Shown here: one piece after another, positions 1-8,529 of the stretch | How positions within the stretch are numbered: the stretch's first letter is position 1 | Layout of the letters: each line of letters opens with the position of its first letter | NCBI GenBank assembly: GCA_026993275.1 | Contig: JALWUB010000440.1 | Location: 1-11,894 of the forward strand | DNA from: Robiginitomaculum sp. | GTDB taxonomy: Bacteria > Pseudomonadota > Alphaproteobacteria > Caulobacterales > Maricaulaceae | Direction of reading: 5' to 3' | Length of the DNA stretch: 11,894 nucleotides | Position numbers and translations under genes: made by a program | Notes under the pieces: model-generated | What the model was told of the DNA's origin: nothing | What the model saw: the letters and a program-made list of their open reading frames with translations, nothing else | The model's database searches: none

Positions 1-3000
1 GCGCGCAGTGAAATCCGCAATCCGGACGGCACGCCGATCTTCGAGGCAGACGGCATCGAGGCGCCCAAGGGCTGGAGCCAGGTGGCCATTGACGTGCTGG
101 CGCAAAAATATCTGCGCAAGGCGGGCGTGCCCTCGAAGACCGTGCCGGTCGAAGAGCCCGGCGTGCCCGCCTGGCTGCAGCGGCGCAAGCCGGCGAAAGG
201 CGCCAAACGGGGCGCGGAAACCAGCATCCGCCAGGTCGTTGACCGCATGGCCGGTGCCTGGACCTATTGGGGCTGGACATACGGCTATTTTGATGCCGAA
301 GAGGATGCCCGCGCCTTTTATGACGAATTGCGCTACATGCTGGTCAACCAGATGGCGGCACCCAATTCGCCGCAATGGTTCAACACCGGCCTGCACTGGG
401 CCTATGGCCTCACCGGCCCGGCCCAGGGCCACTATTATGTGGACCAGAAAACCGGCAAGGCGCAGCGCTCGAAAAATGCCTATGAGCACCCCCAGCCCCA
501 TGCCTGTTTCATCCAGAGCCTGCGCGATGACCTGGTGGGCGAAGGCGGCATCATGGACTTGTGGGCGCGCGAAACCCGCCTGTTCAAGTTCGGCTCGGGC
601 TCGGGCACCAATTTTTCCACCCTGCGCGGCGCTGGCGAGCCGCTTTCCGGCGGCGGCGTTTCCTCCGGCCTGATGAGCTTTCTGCGGGTTGGCGACCGTG
701 CTGCGGGGGCGGTCAAGTCCGGCGGCACCACCCGGCGCGCCGCCAAGATGGTCATTGTCGATGCCGACCACCCGGACATCGAGGAATTCGTCAGCTGGAA
801 ACGCCATGAGGAAGCCAAGGTCGCGGCCCTGGTGACCGGCTCCAGGGTGCTGAAAAAACGCCTGCAGGCAGTGCTCAATGCCTGTATCCAGTGCTCTGGC
901 CAGGACGATGACTGTTTCGACCCGGCCAAGAATCCGGCGCTGTTGAAGGCCATGCGCAAGGCGCGCCGCGATGGCGTGCCTGATGGCGCCATCGGGCAGA
1001 CCGTGCAACTGGCCCGGCTTGGGGTGGACGAGCTGGATCTGCGCGAGTTTGACGCCGACTGGGATTCCGAGGCCTACCAGACCGTGTCCGGGCAAAATGC
1101 CAACAACAGCGTGCGCGTCACCGATGCCTTCATGCAGGCGGTGGCCGAAGATGCCCCCTGGGCGTTAACGCGGCGCACGGACGGCACGGTGTGCAAGACC
1201 ATTTCCGCACGCGGCCTGTGGCGCCAGATCGCCACGGCTGGCTGGGCCTGCGCCGATCCCGGCGTGCAGTTTCACGACACCATCAATGCCTGGAACACCT
1301 GCGCCGACAGCGAGCCGATCCGCGGCTCCAACCCCTGTTCGGAATACATGTTTCTGGACGACACCGCCTGCAATCTGGCCTCGCTCAATCTGAAGACGTT
1401 TCTCGATGCCGATGGCGATTTCGACACCCGGCGCTTCGAGCACGCCTGCCGGTTGTGGACGCTGGTGCTGGAAATCTCGGTGGCGATGGCGCAATACCCG
1501 TCCAGGACCATTGCCGAGCGCTCGCACGAATACCGCACGCTGGGGCTGGGCTTTGCCAATCTGGGCGGTCTGCTGATGTCCTCCGGCATTGCCTATGATT
1601 CCGAAGCCGGGCGCGCCAGCGCCGGTGCCATTGCGGCGCTGATGACCGGCGCGGCCTACAAGGCTTCGGCAGAGATCGCCGCCACCATGGGGCCGTTTCC
1701 GGGTTATGAGAAAAACCGCGATTCCATGTTGCGGGTGATCGCCAACCATGCCCGCGCCGCGCAGGGGCTGAGCAGCCTTGACGCCTATGACGGGCTGGCC
1801 GTGGCGCCGATGGCGCTGGAGGCGCAGGCCTGCCCGTTCACGGCGCTTTCCGAGCGCGCCCGGGCCGTGTGGCAGGACGCCCTGGAGAGCGGCAAGCGCC
1901 ATGGCTTTCGCAATGCCCAGGTCAGCGTCGTCGCCCCCACCGGCACCATTGGCCTGGTCATGGATTGCGACACCACCGGCATCGAGCCGGACTTTTCCCT
2001 GGTCAAGTTCAAGAAGCTGGCGGGCGGCGGCTATTTCAAGATCATCAACCGCTCGGTGCCCGATGCGCTGCGCGCGCTTGGCTATGACAGCACGCAGATT
2101 GACGAGATCTGCACCCATGCCACCGGCCATGGCGCGCTCGACGGCGCGCCGGGGCTGAACTGGGCGGCCTTGGAAGCCAAGGGGTTCACCGCGTTCGAGC
2201 GCGAAAAGATCGAGGCCGAGCTGAAAGACACCTTTGATCTGCGCTATGCCTTTACGCGCTGGAGCCTGGGCGACGGCTTTTGCCGCGACGTGCTGGGACT
2301 GACCCAGGAACAGCTCGACGATCCGGCCCTGGACCTGTTGCAGGCCATCGGCTTCACGCCCAGGGAGATCGAGGCCGCCAATGTCTATTGCTGCGGCGCC
2401 ATGACCCTGGAAGGGGCGCCGCACTTGCGCGCCGAGCACTTGCCGGTGTTCGACTGCGCCACGCCATGCGGCCGCACCGGCACGCGCTTCTTGAGCGCCC
2501 GCTCGCACCTGCACATGATGGCGGCGGTGCAGCCCTTCATCTCCGGCGCGATTTCCAAGACCATCAACATGCCCGCCGATGCCAGCATTGACGACTGTGC
2601 CGACGCCTATCACGAGGCCTGGACGCTGGGGCTCAAGGCCGTGGCGCTCTATCGCGATGGCTCGAAACTGTCACAGCCGCTCAATGCAGCGCTGTTTTCG
2701 GAAGACGAACTGGAGGCGCTGGATGATGCCCTGGATGCGCCCGCCGCGGAAAAGGCGCGCATCGTTGCCGAGCGGGTGGTGGAGAAGGTCATCGAGCGGG
2801 TTGTCGAGGTGCCGGCCCGGCAACAGCGCCGCCGCCTGCCCGACCGCCGCAAGGGCTATATCCAGAAATCCACCGTCGGCGGCCACAAGGTCTATTTGCA
2901 CACGGGCGAGTTCGAGGATGGCTCGCTGGGCGAGATTTTCCTCGACATGCACAAGGAAGGCGCGGCCTTTCGCAGCCTGATGAACAATTTTGCCATCGCC

Positions 3001-3561
3001 ATTTCCATTGGCCTGCAATACGGGGTGCCGCTGGAAGAGTTCGTCGATGCCTATGTGTTTACCCGCTTCGAGCCCGCGGGCCCGGTCACGGGCAATGATT
3101 CCATCAAGCATGCCACCTCGATCCTGGACTATATTTTCCGCGAACTGGCGGTGTCCTATCTGGGCCGCGACGACCTTGCCCATGTGCACCCGGAGATCGA
3201 CAATGACGGCCTGGGCAAGGGCGCGCGCACCGGCAAGGCAAGCGAACGGAGCGTCGTCACCACCTACATGTCCAAGGGCTTTGCGCGCGGGCATCTGCCG
3301 CAAAACGTGGTCATGCTCAGCCCCAAGGCACGCCAGGCGGGCGGCGAGGACGCCGAGGCGATGGCCCCCGCGCCTGAGAGTGTGACGGAGTCCCATAGCG
3401 CCAGCACACGCCCCGAAGGCTTCACGCCCGATGTGCGGCGCCAGTCCCGCGCCCGCGGCTATACCGGCGATGCCTGCCCGGAATGCGGCCACTTCACCCT
3501 GGTGCGCAACGGCACCTGCCTGAAATGCGATGTCTGCGGCGCCACCACCGGCTGTTCATAA
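1..3561 (+). CDS. nrdJ: Vitamin B12-dependent (class II) ribonucleotide reductase, 5'-partial
   Basis: Reduces ribonucleotides to deoxyribonucleotides in the cytoplasm using an adenosylcobalamin-generated thiyl radical, so it works with or without oxygen. The frame is open from base 1, and the residues before the first GTG (82) already match the family N-terminus (SEIRNPDG, then GWSQVA), so the true start lies outside the window; I estimate 20-30 residues are missing. 1186 residues are visible. By comparison with the Thermotoga class II enzyme, the finger-loop motif NPCSE (1330-1344) carries the radical cysteine (codon 1336) with its Asn and Glu partners. The redox cysteines are at codon 505 (HACF) and codon 1369 ([10 protein letters not shown]), exactly 11 residues after the radical cysteine. 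A TSCPD-like domain follows at about 2880-3180. The C-terminus (3475-3558) has CxxC, CxxC and a final GCS, the expected swinging-arm or zinc-binding cysteines. A charged helical linker lies at about 2740-2850. A cobalamin riboswitch, if present, would be upstream of the window. Confidence 0.97.
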   Translation, partial: ARSEIRNPDGTPIFEADGIEAPKGWSQVAIDVLAQKYLRKAGVPSKTVPVEEPGVPAWLQRRKPAKGAKRGAETSIRQVVDRMAGAWTYWGWTYGYFDAEEDARAFYDELRYMLVNQMAAPNSPQWFNTGLHWAYGLTGPAQGHYYVDQKTGKAQRSKNAYEHPQPHACFIQSLRDDLVGEGGIMDLWARETRLFKFGSGSGTNFSTLRGAGEPLSGGGVSSGLMSFLRVGDRAAGAVKSGGTTRRAAKMVIVDADHPDIEEFVSWKRHEEAKVAALVTGSRVLKKRLQAVLNACIQCSGQDDDCFDPAKNPALLKAMRKARRDGVPDGAIGQTVQLARLGVDELDLREFDADWDSEAYQTVSGQNANNSVRVTDAFMQAVAEDAPWALTRRTDGTVCKTISARGLWRQIATAGWACADPGVQFHDTINAWNTCADSEPIRGSNPCSEYMFLDDTACNLASLNLKTFLDADGDFDTRRFEHACRLWTLVLEISVAMAQYPSRTIAERSHEYRTLGLGFANLGGLLMSSGIAYDSEAGRASAGAIAALMTGAAYKASAEIAATMGPFPGYEKNRDSMLRVIANHARAAQGLSSLDAYDGLAVAPMALEAQACPFTALSERARAVWQDALESGKRHGFRNAQVSVVAPTGTIGLVMDCDTTGIEPDFSLVKFKKLAGGGYFKIINRSVPDALRALGYDSTQIDEICTHATGHGALDGAPGLNWAALEAKGFTAFEREKIEAELKDTFDLRYAFTRWSLGDGFCRDVLGLTQEQLDDPALDLLQAIGFTPREIEAANVYCCGAMTLEGAPHLRAEHLPVFDCATPCGRTGTRFLSARSHLHMMAAVQPFISGAISKTINMPADASIDDCADAYHEAWTLGLKAVALYRDGSKLSQPLNAALFSEDELEALDDALDAPAAEKARIVAERVVEKVIERVVEVPARQQRRRLPDRRKGYIQKSTVGGHKVYLHTGEFEDGSLGEIFLDMHKEGAAFRSLMNNFAIAISIGLQYGVPLEEFVDAYVFTRFEPAGPVTGNDSIKHATSILDYIFRELAVSYLGRDDLAHVHPEIDNDGLGKGARTGKASERSVVTTYMSKGFARGHLPQNVVMLSPKARQAGGEDAEAMAPAPESVTESHSASTRPEGFTPDVRRQSRARGYTGDACPECGHFTLVRNGTCLKCDVCGATTGCS

Positions 3562-3579
3562 TATCCTTACCGCTTTATG

Positions 3580-3603
3580 CTCTCCTGCCCCTGCGGGGGA
3601 GAG
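3580..3603 (+). terminator. Hairpin downstream of nrdJ (weak terminator or intergenic palindrome)
   Basis: CTCTC (3580-3584) and CCCC (3588-3591) pair with GGGG (3595-3598) and GAGAG (3599-3603) around a TGC loop, with a three-base bulge on the left arm. It starts 18 bases after the nrdJ stop and ends 17 bases before the next start codon. No T-run follows, so intrinsic termination is doubtful. Purine-rich palindromes of this form are common dispersed intergenic elements in proteobacteria; whether this one is repeated in the genome cannot be seen here. Confidence 0.35.
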
Positions 3604-3620
3604 AGAACGGGAACAGGACC

Positions 3621-4115
3621 ATGGGCAAGACAAGCGCAGGTTTGGCGGTTTTGTGCCTGCTTGTTTCGGCGCAGGCGGCCAGCGCGCAAAACGCCAGCGA
3701 GATCGAGCGGGTACGCCACGGCAAGGGCAATTGCCCCCATTGCAACCTTTTTCAGGCCGACTTTGCCTATATGGACAAGCCCGGCGCCAATCTCACCGGC
3801 GCGCGCCTGCGCCAGGCCGATCTCAGCCTCGTGACCATGAACCACGCCAATTTTTCCGGTGCGAACCTCTCGATTGCCAACATGTTTGGCGGCCGCTTTA
3901 CACGCGCCAGTTTCAAGCACGCCAATCTGCGCCGTGCCAATCTTGTCGGCGCCTATGCGGGCTATGCCGACTTTACCGGTGCCGACCTGACCGGCGCCTG
4001 CCTGTCCGGCGCCAATCTTGTTGGCGCGCGCATCAGCCAGCGGCAACTGAACAGCGCCTGCGGCGATGACACCACCATCCTGCCCAACGGCCTGAGCATT
4101 CCGTATTGCCGTTAA
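3621..4115 (+). CDS. Exported pentapeptide-repeat protein
   Basis: Predicted secreted protein of 164 residues, function unknown. The ATG at 3621 was chosen because it gives a clean Sec signal peptide (MGKTS, a hydrophobic core, cleavage near ASA|QN at residue 22); the frame stays open upstream into nrdJ, but that stretch is only an overlap. A purine-rich stretch with AGG at 3615-3617 is a weak ribosome site. The mature protein opens with a short helix-like segment and a CPHC motif (residues 38-41), then about twenty A(N/D)Lxx-type pentapeptides (residues about 42-140: ANLTG, ADLSL, ANFSG, ANLVG, ADLTG). This predicts a right-handed quadrilateral beta-helix. Further cysteines at 127, 147 and 163 could form disulfides in the periplasm. 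The C-terminal tail (about 141-164) leaves the repeat. Short CxxC-plus-pentapeptide exported proteins recur in Alphaproteobacteria without known role. Gyrase-protecting pentapeptide proteins are cytoplasmic, so that role is unlikely. Confidence 0.85.
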   Translation: MGKTSAGLAVLCLLVSAQAASAQNASEIERVRHGKGNCPHCNLFQADFAYMDKPGANLTGARLRQADLSLVTMNHANFSGANLSIANMFGGRFTRASFKHANLRRANLVGAYAGYADFTGADLTGACLSGANLVGARISQRQLNSACGDDTTILPNGLSIPYCR

Positions 4116-4580
4116 GCAGGCCCTGGGCTCTATGGCTTCCATCCATTCTGTGCTGACAGGTTGATACACTTTGAAGCCTGCCCTTCATTGCCGTTGCTGG
4201 CATCATGCACGTGTCTGTCAAATTTCAATTCCATGAACTCAACAGGGCCTGATCCCATGGCTTTTATGAGGCTGCATGCGATCGGAATTGCCATGAAAAG
4301 GTGTCCCTGAAAGCGCGGCAGATTTTTGCCTGGACTAAATGAAAAGGGGTTGAAAACGCCGTATGATCTGCACCCATATCGATTGTGCAAGGCCTTAATC
4401 TTTTACGTTGGCTGGATGTATATGATATGAATTCCCGTTCTGGCAGCATGAATACATAATTATTTCGCAAACAAAGCGGGCAAGACGGGCGACCCTTTTG
4501 CCAAGGCTGTTCGTTTGCTTGCACAATGGCAGGGCCGCGCAAATGGCAGCAAACGGGCAGAAGCCAACGTCTTGAAATAA
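4116..4580. other. Gene-free, AT-richer intergenic stretch
   Basis: I see no convincing gene here. Both - strand open frames (4130-4390 and 4264-4542) lack a recognisable family, a ribosome site or matching codon use, and the second runs into the tRNA. The base composition is visibly less GC-rich than nrdJ or plsX. No strong hairpin, repeat or integrase remnant was found, although this is the 3' side of the tRNA-Arg gene, where integrated elements usually sit. Confidence 0.5.
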
Positions 4581-4657
4581 TGGCGCGCCGGGGAAGATTC
4601 GAACTCCCGACCCCCAGATTCGTAGTCTGGTGCTCTATCCAGCTGAGCTACCGGCGC
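4581..4657 (-). tRNA. tRNA-Arg (anticodon ACG)
   Basis: A complete 77-base cloverleaf can be folded on the - strand. The acceptor GCGCCGG pairs with CCGGCGC; the D-arm is GCTC/GAGC; the anticodon stem CCAGA/TCTGG encloses the loop CTACGAA, giving anticodon ACG (read as ICG after deamination, decoding CGU/CGC/CGA). The variable loop is GGGTC, the T-arm GGGAG/CTTCC with loop TTCGAAT, the discriminator base is G, and CCA is encoded. All stems pair with a single G-U. Confidence 0.97.
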
Positions 4658-4660
4658 GCA

Positions 4661-4687
4661 TTCACGCCGTGCAAGCATTGGCGTGAA
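4661..4687 (-). repeat. 8-bp perfect inverted repeat in the tRNA-Arg leader
   Basis: TTCACGCC (4661-4668) and GGCGTGAA (4680-4687) are perfect reverse complements separated by 11 bases. The repeat ends three bases before the 5' end of the tRNA. With the promoter proposed at 4695-4723, it would begin at or next to the transcription start, so the precursor would carry a 5' leader hairpin. Alternatively it could be an operator for a dimeric repressor. Confidence 0.55.
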
Positions 4688-4694
4688 GGCGCGC

Positions 4695-4723
4695 AAGCTA
4701 GCGCCGCCGCCCGGCAATGGCAA
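4695..4723 (-). promoter_or_regulatory. Candidate promoter for tRNA-Arg
   Basis: On the - strand, TTGCCA (4718-4723, 5 of 6 matches to the -35 consensus) is followed after exactly 17 bases by TAGCTT (4695-4700, 3 of 6 at -10). The predicted start is about 4688, some 30 bases before the mature tRNA. The -10 match is poor, so this is only a candidate. Confidence 0.4.
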
Positions 4724-4875
4724 GCGCTGCATGCGGCAAAACTGCAGACGCTGTTAATGGATCGCGCGCACTGATGCCGAGCTTGAAGCAATGGGTTTGG
4801 TTGTGCAAACTGGTGTCAATATGCTTGTGTATGGCATTGACCTGTCCTTTAAAATTGCAGTTTGGGAAGAATGGT

Positions 4876-5955
4876 TTGGTCTGGACTTCAGAAAAATTCA
4901 TTGTTCCGGCAGCGATTGTTCTGATCCTTTCCGGATGTGTGACGGTGGATTCCCGCGATCGTCAGGTTTGGATGACGCCATCACTCAGGAAAAACCGCCT
5001 TGATGCTGGAGCGCCAATTCTTTCTGTAAGCGCCGAGCGTATTTTGGGCCTTGTCCCCATTTACTCCTCAAGCAGTGAATATTCCGGCTCGAGACCATTA
5101 CGTCACAAGCCAGACTATTTGCTGGCGAATGGCGGGAATGACGACATCAGCATGATTATCAAAATGTCAAAACCAAGTCATTTGCCGCCACCCGGCGTCT
5201 TGTCAGAAACAAACGCATATATAAGCCGCATGACTGATTCCCTAAGAGGGCAGATAAGGCGCACTTGGAACAACAGGATGCAGAGGAAAATTGAATTTAG
5301 ATTATATATAACGCATAAGAAATACGCCGTATCACGAAGAATATATCGTTTGCTGCTTGGCAATAAATTTTATCTCGAGTTTTATATGAGTGGAAAATAT
5401 GGCTTTAACAAAGAATTGATTACAAGCATGTTGTCGCATGAAGCATACCATATCATGGCTGGCGATTTGGGCATTCATAAATCATACAGTGGCAAAAACA
5501 AGAATCTGACAAAAATGCAAAAACATATATTGTCTGAAACAGCGGCAGAATTGTTTGGGCCATGTGTTGCCTTGCGCACAACAGGTGTTTTGCATAGGGA
5601 TTTATATGGTCCTCCTGATGTCCGTATGCTGGATCATCGACGTGGCACGCTCAGTGATGCCCAAATGCGTCTTTTCTTGGAACCAGGCAACAAGACTGCA
5701 GGAAAGGAGAGCGCTTACCTTGTATCCGAAGCCTTGTTCTTTACCTTGTGGGCGGATATTGCTGGTCAAGACACAGAAATCAAGCTTGGCACGCATGCAG
5801 CAGACAGATTGCTCGGCATTTGTGATCAGCACCTTGCCGATCCACAAGACCTTTGGCCCGTGTTATGGAAGCTGGCTCATGATGGCGCCGGTGCACCAGA
5901 GTTTCCACCGGGCAAACTTTATGTTTCACCAGCTGAGAATGCTGATGGGCTGTAA
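4876..5955 (+). CDS. Putative zinc-metallopeptidase-like lipoprotein
   Basis: I do not recognise a named family. From the TTG at 4876 the product is 359 residues. A lipoprotein signal peptide ends in ILSGC (lipobox Cys21, codon 4936), so the protein is predicted to be lipid-anchored in the envelope. GGGAAGA (4864-4870) lies five bases before this TTG and supports it. ATGs at 4774 and 4831 in the same frame would give long, cysteine-containing leaders and lack a ribosome site, but cannot be excluded. Residues 188-192 are HEAYH, an HExxH zinc site, and SETAAELF follows with Glu221 and Glu225. This resembles the 'SEGxAEyx' helix that supplies the third zinc ligand in gluzincins. The middle section is basic and very AT-rich (about 33% GC over 5281-5460). 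It stands alone: the tRNA-Arg is on the opposite strand and plsX is 400 bases downstream. Base composition unlike its neighbours suggests horizontal transfer. The peptidase role is an inference from the motif. Confidence 0.75.
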   Translation: MVWTSEKFIVPAAIVLILSGCVTVDSRDRQVWMTPSLRKNRLDAGAPILSVSAERILGLVPIYSSSSEYSGSRPLRHKPDYLLANGGNDDISMIIKMSKPSHLPPPGVLSETNAYISRMTDSLRGQIRRTWNNRMQRKIEFRLYITHKKYAVSRRIYRLLLGNKFYLEFYMSGKYGFNKELITSMLSHEAYHIMAGDLGIHKSYSGKNKNLTKMQKHILSETAAELFGPCVALRTTGVLHRDLYGPPDVRMLDHRRGTLSDAQMRLFLEPGNKTAGKESAYLVSEALFFTLWADIAGQDTEIKLGTHAADRLLGICDQHLADPQDLWPVLWKLAHDGAGAPEFPPGKLYVSPAENADGL

Positions 5956-6049
5956 AAACCTTGCTTTGGTCGGGTCCCGGGGCTGGAGAGGAGGAGTGTG
6001 CAGGAAATTTAGGGCCTTTTCAAATCATGCCCGTGGTGCATTTTCAATT

Positions 6050-6089
6050 TGCCAGGCTTGCCCAGGCAAAGGGTCTGGCAGGCCTTTTT
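6050..6089 (+). terminator. Candidate terminator after the lipoprotein gene
   Basis: TGCCAG (6050-6055) pairs with CTGGCA (6075-6080), with a smaller TTGC/GCAA stem inside the loop, and five T residues follow at 6085-6089 after GGCC. It lies about 95 bases after the lipoprotein stop. The outer stem is only six pairs with an interrupted interior, so its strength is uncertain. Confidence 0.35.
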
Positions 6090-6139
6090 CGGAAACGAAA
6101 GCCTGAAGCGGCAGGGCTGAAATCCGCAGTGCCATATGG

Positions 6140-6245
6140 GTTTGACAGGAAGCGCAGATCTGACGGCGCAAGCGCTCCTTGATGCGGGATGGCGCTGTTC
6201 TTCATGGCACGGCCTTTGCTGACATCTTGCACTTTCCTGTCAAAC
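6140..6245. repeat. 12-bp perfect inverted repeat flanking 82 bases
   Basis: GTTTGACAGGAA (6140-6151) and TTCCTGTCAAAC (6234-6245) are exact reverse complements 82 bases apart, in the gap before plsX. Each arm contains TTGACA, the -35 consensus, pointing inward, but no -10 element sits at the right spacing on either strand. The interior contains GCGC-rich segments that could form further stems. It could be a MITE-like element, a structured RNA or a cruciform. Confidence 0.6.
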
Positions 6246-6355
6246 AGAATTGAATGGGATTAATGGATCCTGACCCTAGGCGGCAGCCATTATCGCCTCT
6301 ATCTTGGCACCAGGAAGATGGCCGGAGAGCCATCACGGTTAACCACAGGAAGCAC

Positions 6356-7414
6356 ATGCCCCGTTCCATTGTTCTTTCCGTTGACGCCATGGGCGGGGAC
6401 CACGCCCCGGACATTATCGTTGACGGTGTGCAGGCCCTCGCCAAAACTGCCGGTGACGGCACGTTGAAAGTGCTGCTGCATGGCGATGCCGCCCTGATCG
6501 AGCCCTTGCTGGCACGCAACACGGAGGCCGCGCGGCTGTGCGAACTGCGCCACAGCGACACCCATGTGGCGATGACCGACAAGCCCAGCCAGGCCATTCG
6601 CAAGGCGCGCGGCTCGAGCATGTGGAATGCGGTCGAGGCGGTCAAGACCGGCGAGGCCCATGCCTGCATCTCCGCGGGCAATACCGGGGCGCTGATGGTG
6701 CTGTCCAAGGTGCTGCTGCGCATGGCCCGCAATGCCCACCGCCCGGCCATTGCGGCCAGCTGGCCAACCCTGAAGGGCGCGTCTGTGGTGCTGGACATTG
6801 GCGCCAATGTCGAATGCACCCCGTCGCAACTGGTCGAGTTCGCGATCATGGGCGAGGCCTTCTACCGGGCCATTCATGGCGCCGAGCGGCCCACTGTCGG
6901 GCTGCTCAATATCGGCTCGGAAGACCTGAAGGGCAATGATGTGGTGCGCACCGCCGATGCCTTGCTGCGCAATGCCCATCTCGACATGGCCTATCAGGGC
7001 TTCGTCGAAGGCGATGACATTTCCATGGGCAAGGTCGACGTGGTGGTGACCGACGGCTTCACCGGCAATGTGGCGCTGAAGACGGCCGAAGGCACGGCGC
7101 GGCTGGCAACGGCATTCTTGCGCCAGAGCCTGCGCGAATCGCCGGTGTCCATGGCGGGCGCGCTCCTGTGCCAGGGCGCCTTCCGCCGCCTGCGGGCGCG
7201 CATGGACCCGCGCAAGTTCAATGGCGGCGTGTTTCTGGGGCTGGGCGGCGTGGTCGTCAAAAGCCATGGCGGCACTGACGGCACCGGTTTTGCCAACGCC
7301 CTGAACGTGGCGCTTGACATGGCGCGCTCCGGCTATGCCCGGCAGATTGCTGCCAATCTTGAAAAACTGGCCGCCTCCCTGGATGCGGCCGGCAGCGAAA
7401 GTCTTGCCTCATGA
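6356..7414 (+). CDS. plsX: Phosphate acyltransferase PlsX
   Basis: Converts acyl-ACP and phosphate into acyl-phosphate, the acyl donor for PlsY in the first step of phospholipid synthesis; a peripheral membrane enzyme. The ATG at 6356 gives 352 residues, normal for the family. The hallmark DAMGGDHAP is at residues 10-18, and AGGA (6347-6350) lies five bases upstream of this start. The earlier in-frame ATG at 6254 would add 34 unrelated residues. Conserved blocks follow in order: SAGNTGALM (107-114), [10 protein letters not shown] (148-156), [13 protein letters not shown] (182-194), [12 protein letters not shown] (231-242) and the C-terminal GGTDGTGF (305-312). Its stop codon overlaps the fabH start (ATGA at 7411-7414), indicating translational coupling. 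Coupling plsX with fabH is standard in bacteria and joins lipid assembly to fatty acid initiation. I see no confident promoter in the gap upstream. Confidence 0.97.
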   Translation: MPRSIVLSVDAMGGDHAPDIIVDGVQALAKTAGDGTLKVLLHGDAALIEPLLARNTEAARLCELRHSDTHVAMTDKPSQAIRKARGSSMWNAVEAVKTGEAHACISAGNTGALMVLSKVLLRMARNAHRPAIAASWPTLKGASVVLDIGANVECTPSQLVEFAIMGEAFYRAIHGAERPTVGLLNIGSEDLKGNDVVRTADALLRNAHLDMAYQGFVEGDDISMGKVDVVVTDGFTGNVALKTAEGTARLATAFLRQSLRESPVSMAGALLCQGAFRRLRARMDPRKFNGGVFLGLGGVVVKSHGGTDGTGFANALNVALDMARSGYARQIAANLEKLAASLDAAGSESLAS

Positions 7415-8388
7415 GCCGTTTTCGATCTGTGGTTGCCGGCGTTGGCTCCTATTTGCCCAAAAAGGTCATGACCAATGACGACATGGCCAAAATCGTCGAT
7501 ACGTCGGATGAGTGGATTCGCCAGCGCACCGGCATCAGGCGCCGCCATATTGCCGCGGACAGTGAAACCACCGCCAGCATGGGCGCCGAAGCGGCGCGCC
7601 GCGCGCTCAAGGCCGCAGGTCTGGAGGCGGGCGATATTGACCTGATCGTGCTGGCGACAACGACACCGGATCTGACCTTTCCGGCCAGCGCCACCATCAT
7701 CCAGTCGAAAATCGGCATGGTGCGCGGGTTCGCCTTTGACGTGAACGCGGTGTGCTCCGGCTTTCTCTATGCCCTGGCGACGGCCGACAGCTTTATTGTC
7801 CGCGGCCAGGCGCGCAACGCGCTGGTGATCGGGTCGGAAACCTTTTCGCGCATTCTGGACTGGTCCGACCGCACCACCTGCGTGCTGTTTGGCGACGGCG
7901 CCGGGGCGGTGGTTCTGCGCGGCGAGCCGGGCGCGCCGGGCATGGGCGAGCGCGGCGTGGTGCACAGCCATCTGCGTTCTGACGGGCGCTTTTGCGACCT
8001 GCTCTATGTCGATGGCGGCCCCTCGACAACCAAGACCGTCGGCCATTTGCGCATGACCGGCAACCAGGTCTTCCGCCATGCCATCACCAACATTTCCAGC
8101 GCCATTGCCCGGGTGCTTGATGATGCCGCGCTGACGGTCATGGATGTGGACTGGTTTGTGCCGCACCAGGCCAATCAGCGCATTCTGGAGGGCGTCTCCA
8201 AGCGCCTGGGGATTCCCGAGGAGCGGGTCATCAGCACCGTGGCCGAGCATGGCAACACCTCTGCCGCCTCCATTCCGCTGGCCCTGGATGCCGCCATCAC
8301 GGATGGCCGGATCAAGCGCGGCGACCTGGTGCTGATGGAGGCACTGGGCGGCGGGTTTGCCTGGGGCGCGGCGCTGGTGCGGATGTAG
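7411..8388 (+). CDS. fabH: Beta-ketoacyl-ACP synthase III (FabH)
   Basis: Condenses acetyl-CoA with malonyl-ACP to start type II fatty acid synthesis in the cytoplasm. The product has 325 residues, the usual length. It is a thiolase-fold enzyme with the complete Cys-His-Asn triad: Cys115 in NAVCSGF, His252 in VPHQANQRI and Asn282 in HGNTSAAS. These correspond to Cys112, His244 and Asn274 of the E. coli enzyme. The N-terminal GVGSYLPKK and the [10 protein letters not shown] segment (residues about 33-42) are also typical, as is the glycine-rich C-terminus (ALGGGFAWG). The start ATG overlaps the plsX stop by four bases and has no strong ribosome site of its own, so it is probably translated by coupling. 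A hairpin with a short T-run follows the stop. Confidence 0.97.
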   Translation: MSRFRSVVAGVGSYLPKKVMTNDDMAKIVDTSDEWIRQRTGIRRRHIAADSETTASMGAEAARRALKAAGLEAGDIDLIVLATTTPDLTFPASATIIQSKIGMVRGFAFDVNAVCSGFLYALATADSFIVRGQARNALVIGSETFSRILDWSDRTTCVLFGDGAGAVVLRGEPGAPGMGERGVVHSHLRSDGRFCDLLYVDGGPSTTKTVGHLRMTGNQVFRHAITNISSAIARVLDDAALTVMDVDWFVPHQANQRILEGVSKRLGIPEERVISTVAEHGNTSAASIPLALDAAITDGRIKRGDLVLMEALGGGFAWGAALVRM

Positions 8389-8392
8389 GGGC

Positions 8393-8413
8393 AAGCCCAT
8401 ATTCAGGGCTTTT
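8393..8413 (+). terminator. Candidate terminator after fabH
   Basis: AAGCCC (8393-8398) pairs with GGGCTT (8406-8411) across a seven-base loop, and the right arm runs into TTTT (8410-8413). It begins five bases after the fabH stop. The stem is short, so it may terminate only partly and allow some read-through into ihfA. Confidence 0.45.
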
Positions 8414-8463
8414 CATTGCCTTTCATTGTGTTCCGTTTGGGGCAATTCTTCCAACGCTCTGTA

Positions 8464-8491
8464 TTGACGGCGTTTCCTTTGCCTTTTAGCT
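8464..8491 (+). promoter_or_regulatory. Possible ihfA promoter (good -35 only)
   Basis: TTGACG (8464-8469) matches five of six -35 bases. The best partners downstream are TTTTAG (8484-8489, spacing 14) or TTAGCT (8486-8491, spacing 16), both weak -10 elements. The position, between the fabH terminator candidate and ihfA, is sensible for an independent promoter. I found no clear IHF consensus site nearby. Confidence 0.25.
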
Positions 8492-8529
8492 TGGGGGCCT
8501 GAAAAGACAGGAGGGGAGAGGCCAGCCCT

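Larger units (their letters stand above)
5956..6355. other. Gene-free gap before plsX
   Basis: No open frame here shows a family or a usable start. The gap holds a possible terminator (6050-6089) and a 12-bp perfect inverted repeat (6140-6245). The plsX frame is open upstream to 6254, but those residues do not resemble PlsX. In many alphaproteobacteria a DUF177/YceD gene precedes plsX; it is not here. Confidence 0.5.

Noticed and set aside
82..84. GTG as the start of nrdJ
   Set aside because: The frame is open to base 1 and the upstream residues match the family N-terminus, so the gene simply enters from the left.
1165..3492. Long - strand open frames (1165-2613 and 2671-3492) opposite nrdJ
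   Set aside because: They are antisense to a clearly real gene in GC-rich DNA, and their Gly/Ala/Arg/His-rich translations match no family.
4130..4542. - strand open frames of 86 and 92 residues in the gene-free gap
   Set aside because: No family resemblance and no ribosome site; one overlaps into the region leading to the tRNA.
4460..4774. Small proteins translated through the tRNA-Arg on both strands
   Set aside because: Phrases such as RRGRFELPTPRFV and VAQLDRAPDYESG are classic false translations of a tRNA gene.
5986..6106. AGGAGG-like site followed by a short open frame ending at 6106
   Set aside because: The nearest GTG is almost directly against the purine run, too close to initiate, and the short product resembles nothing known.
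6142..6243. TTGACA elements in the inverted repeat as real promoters
   Set aside because: No -10-like hexamer lies 16-18 bases away on either strand.
4581..6355. Integrated element at tRNA-Arg with attachment-site duplication
   Set aside because: I looked for a second copy of the tRNA 3' end and for an integrase gene and saw neither in this window.
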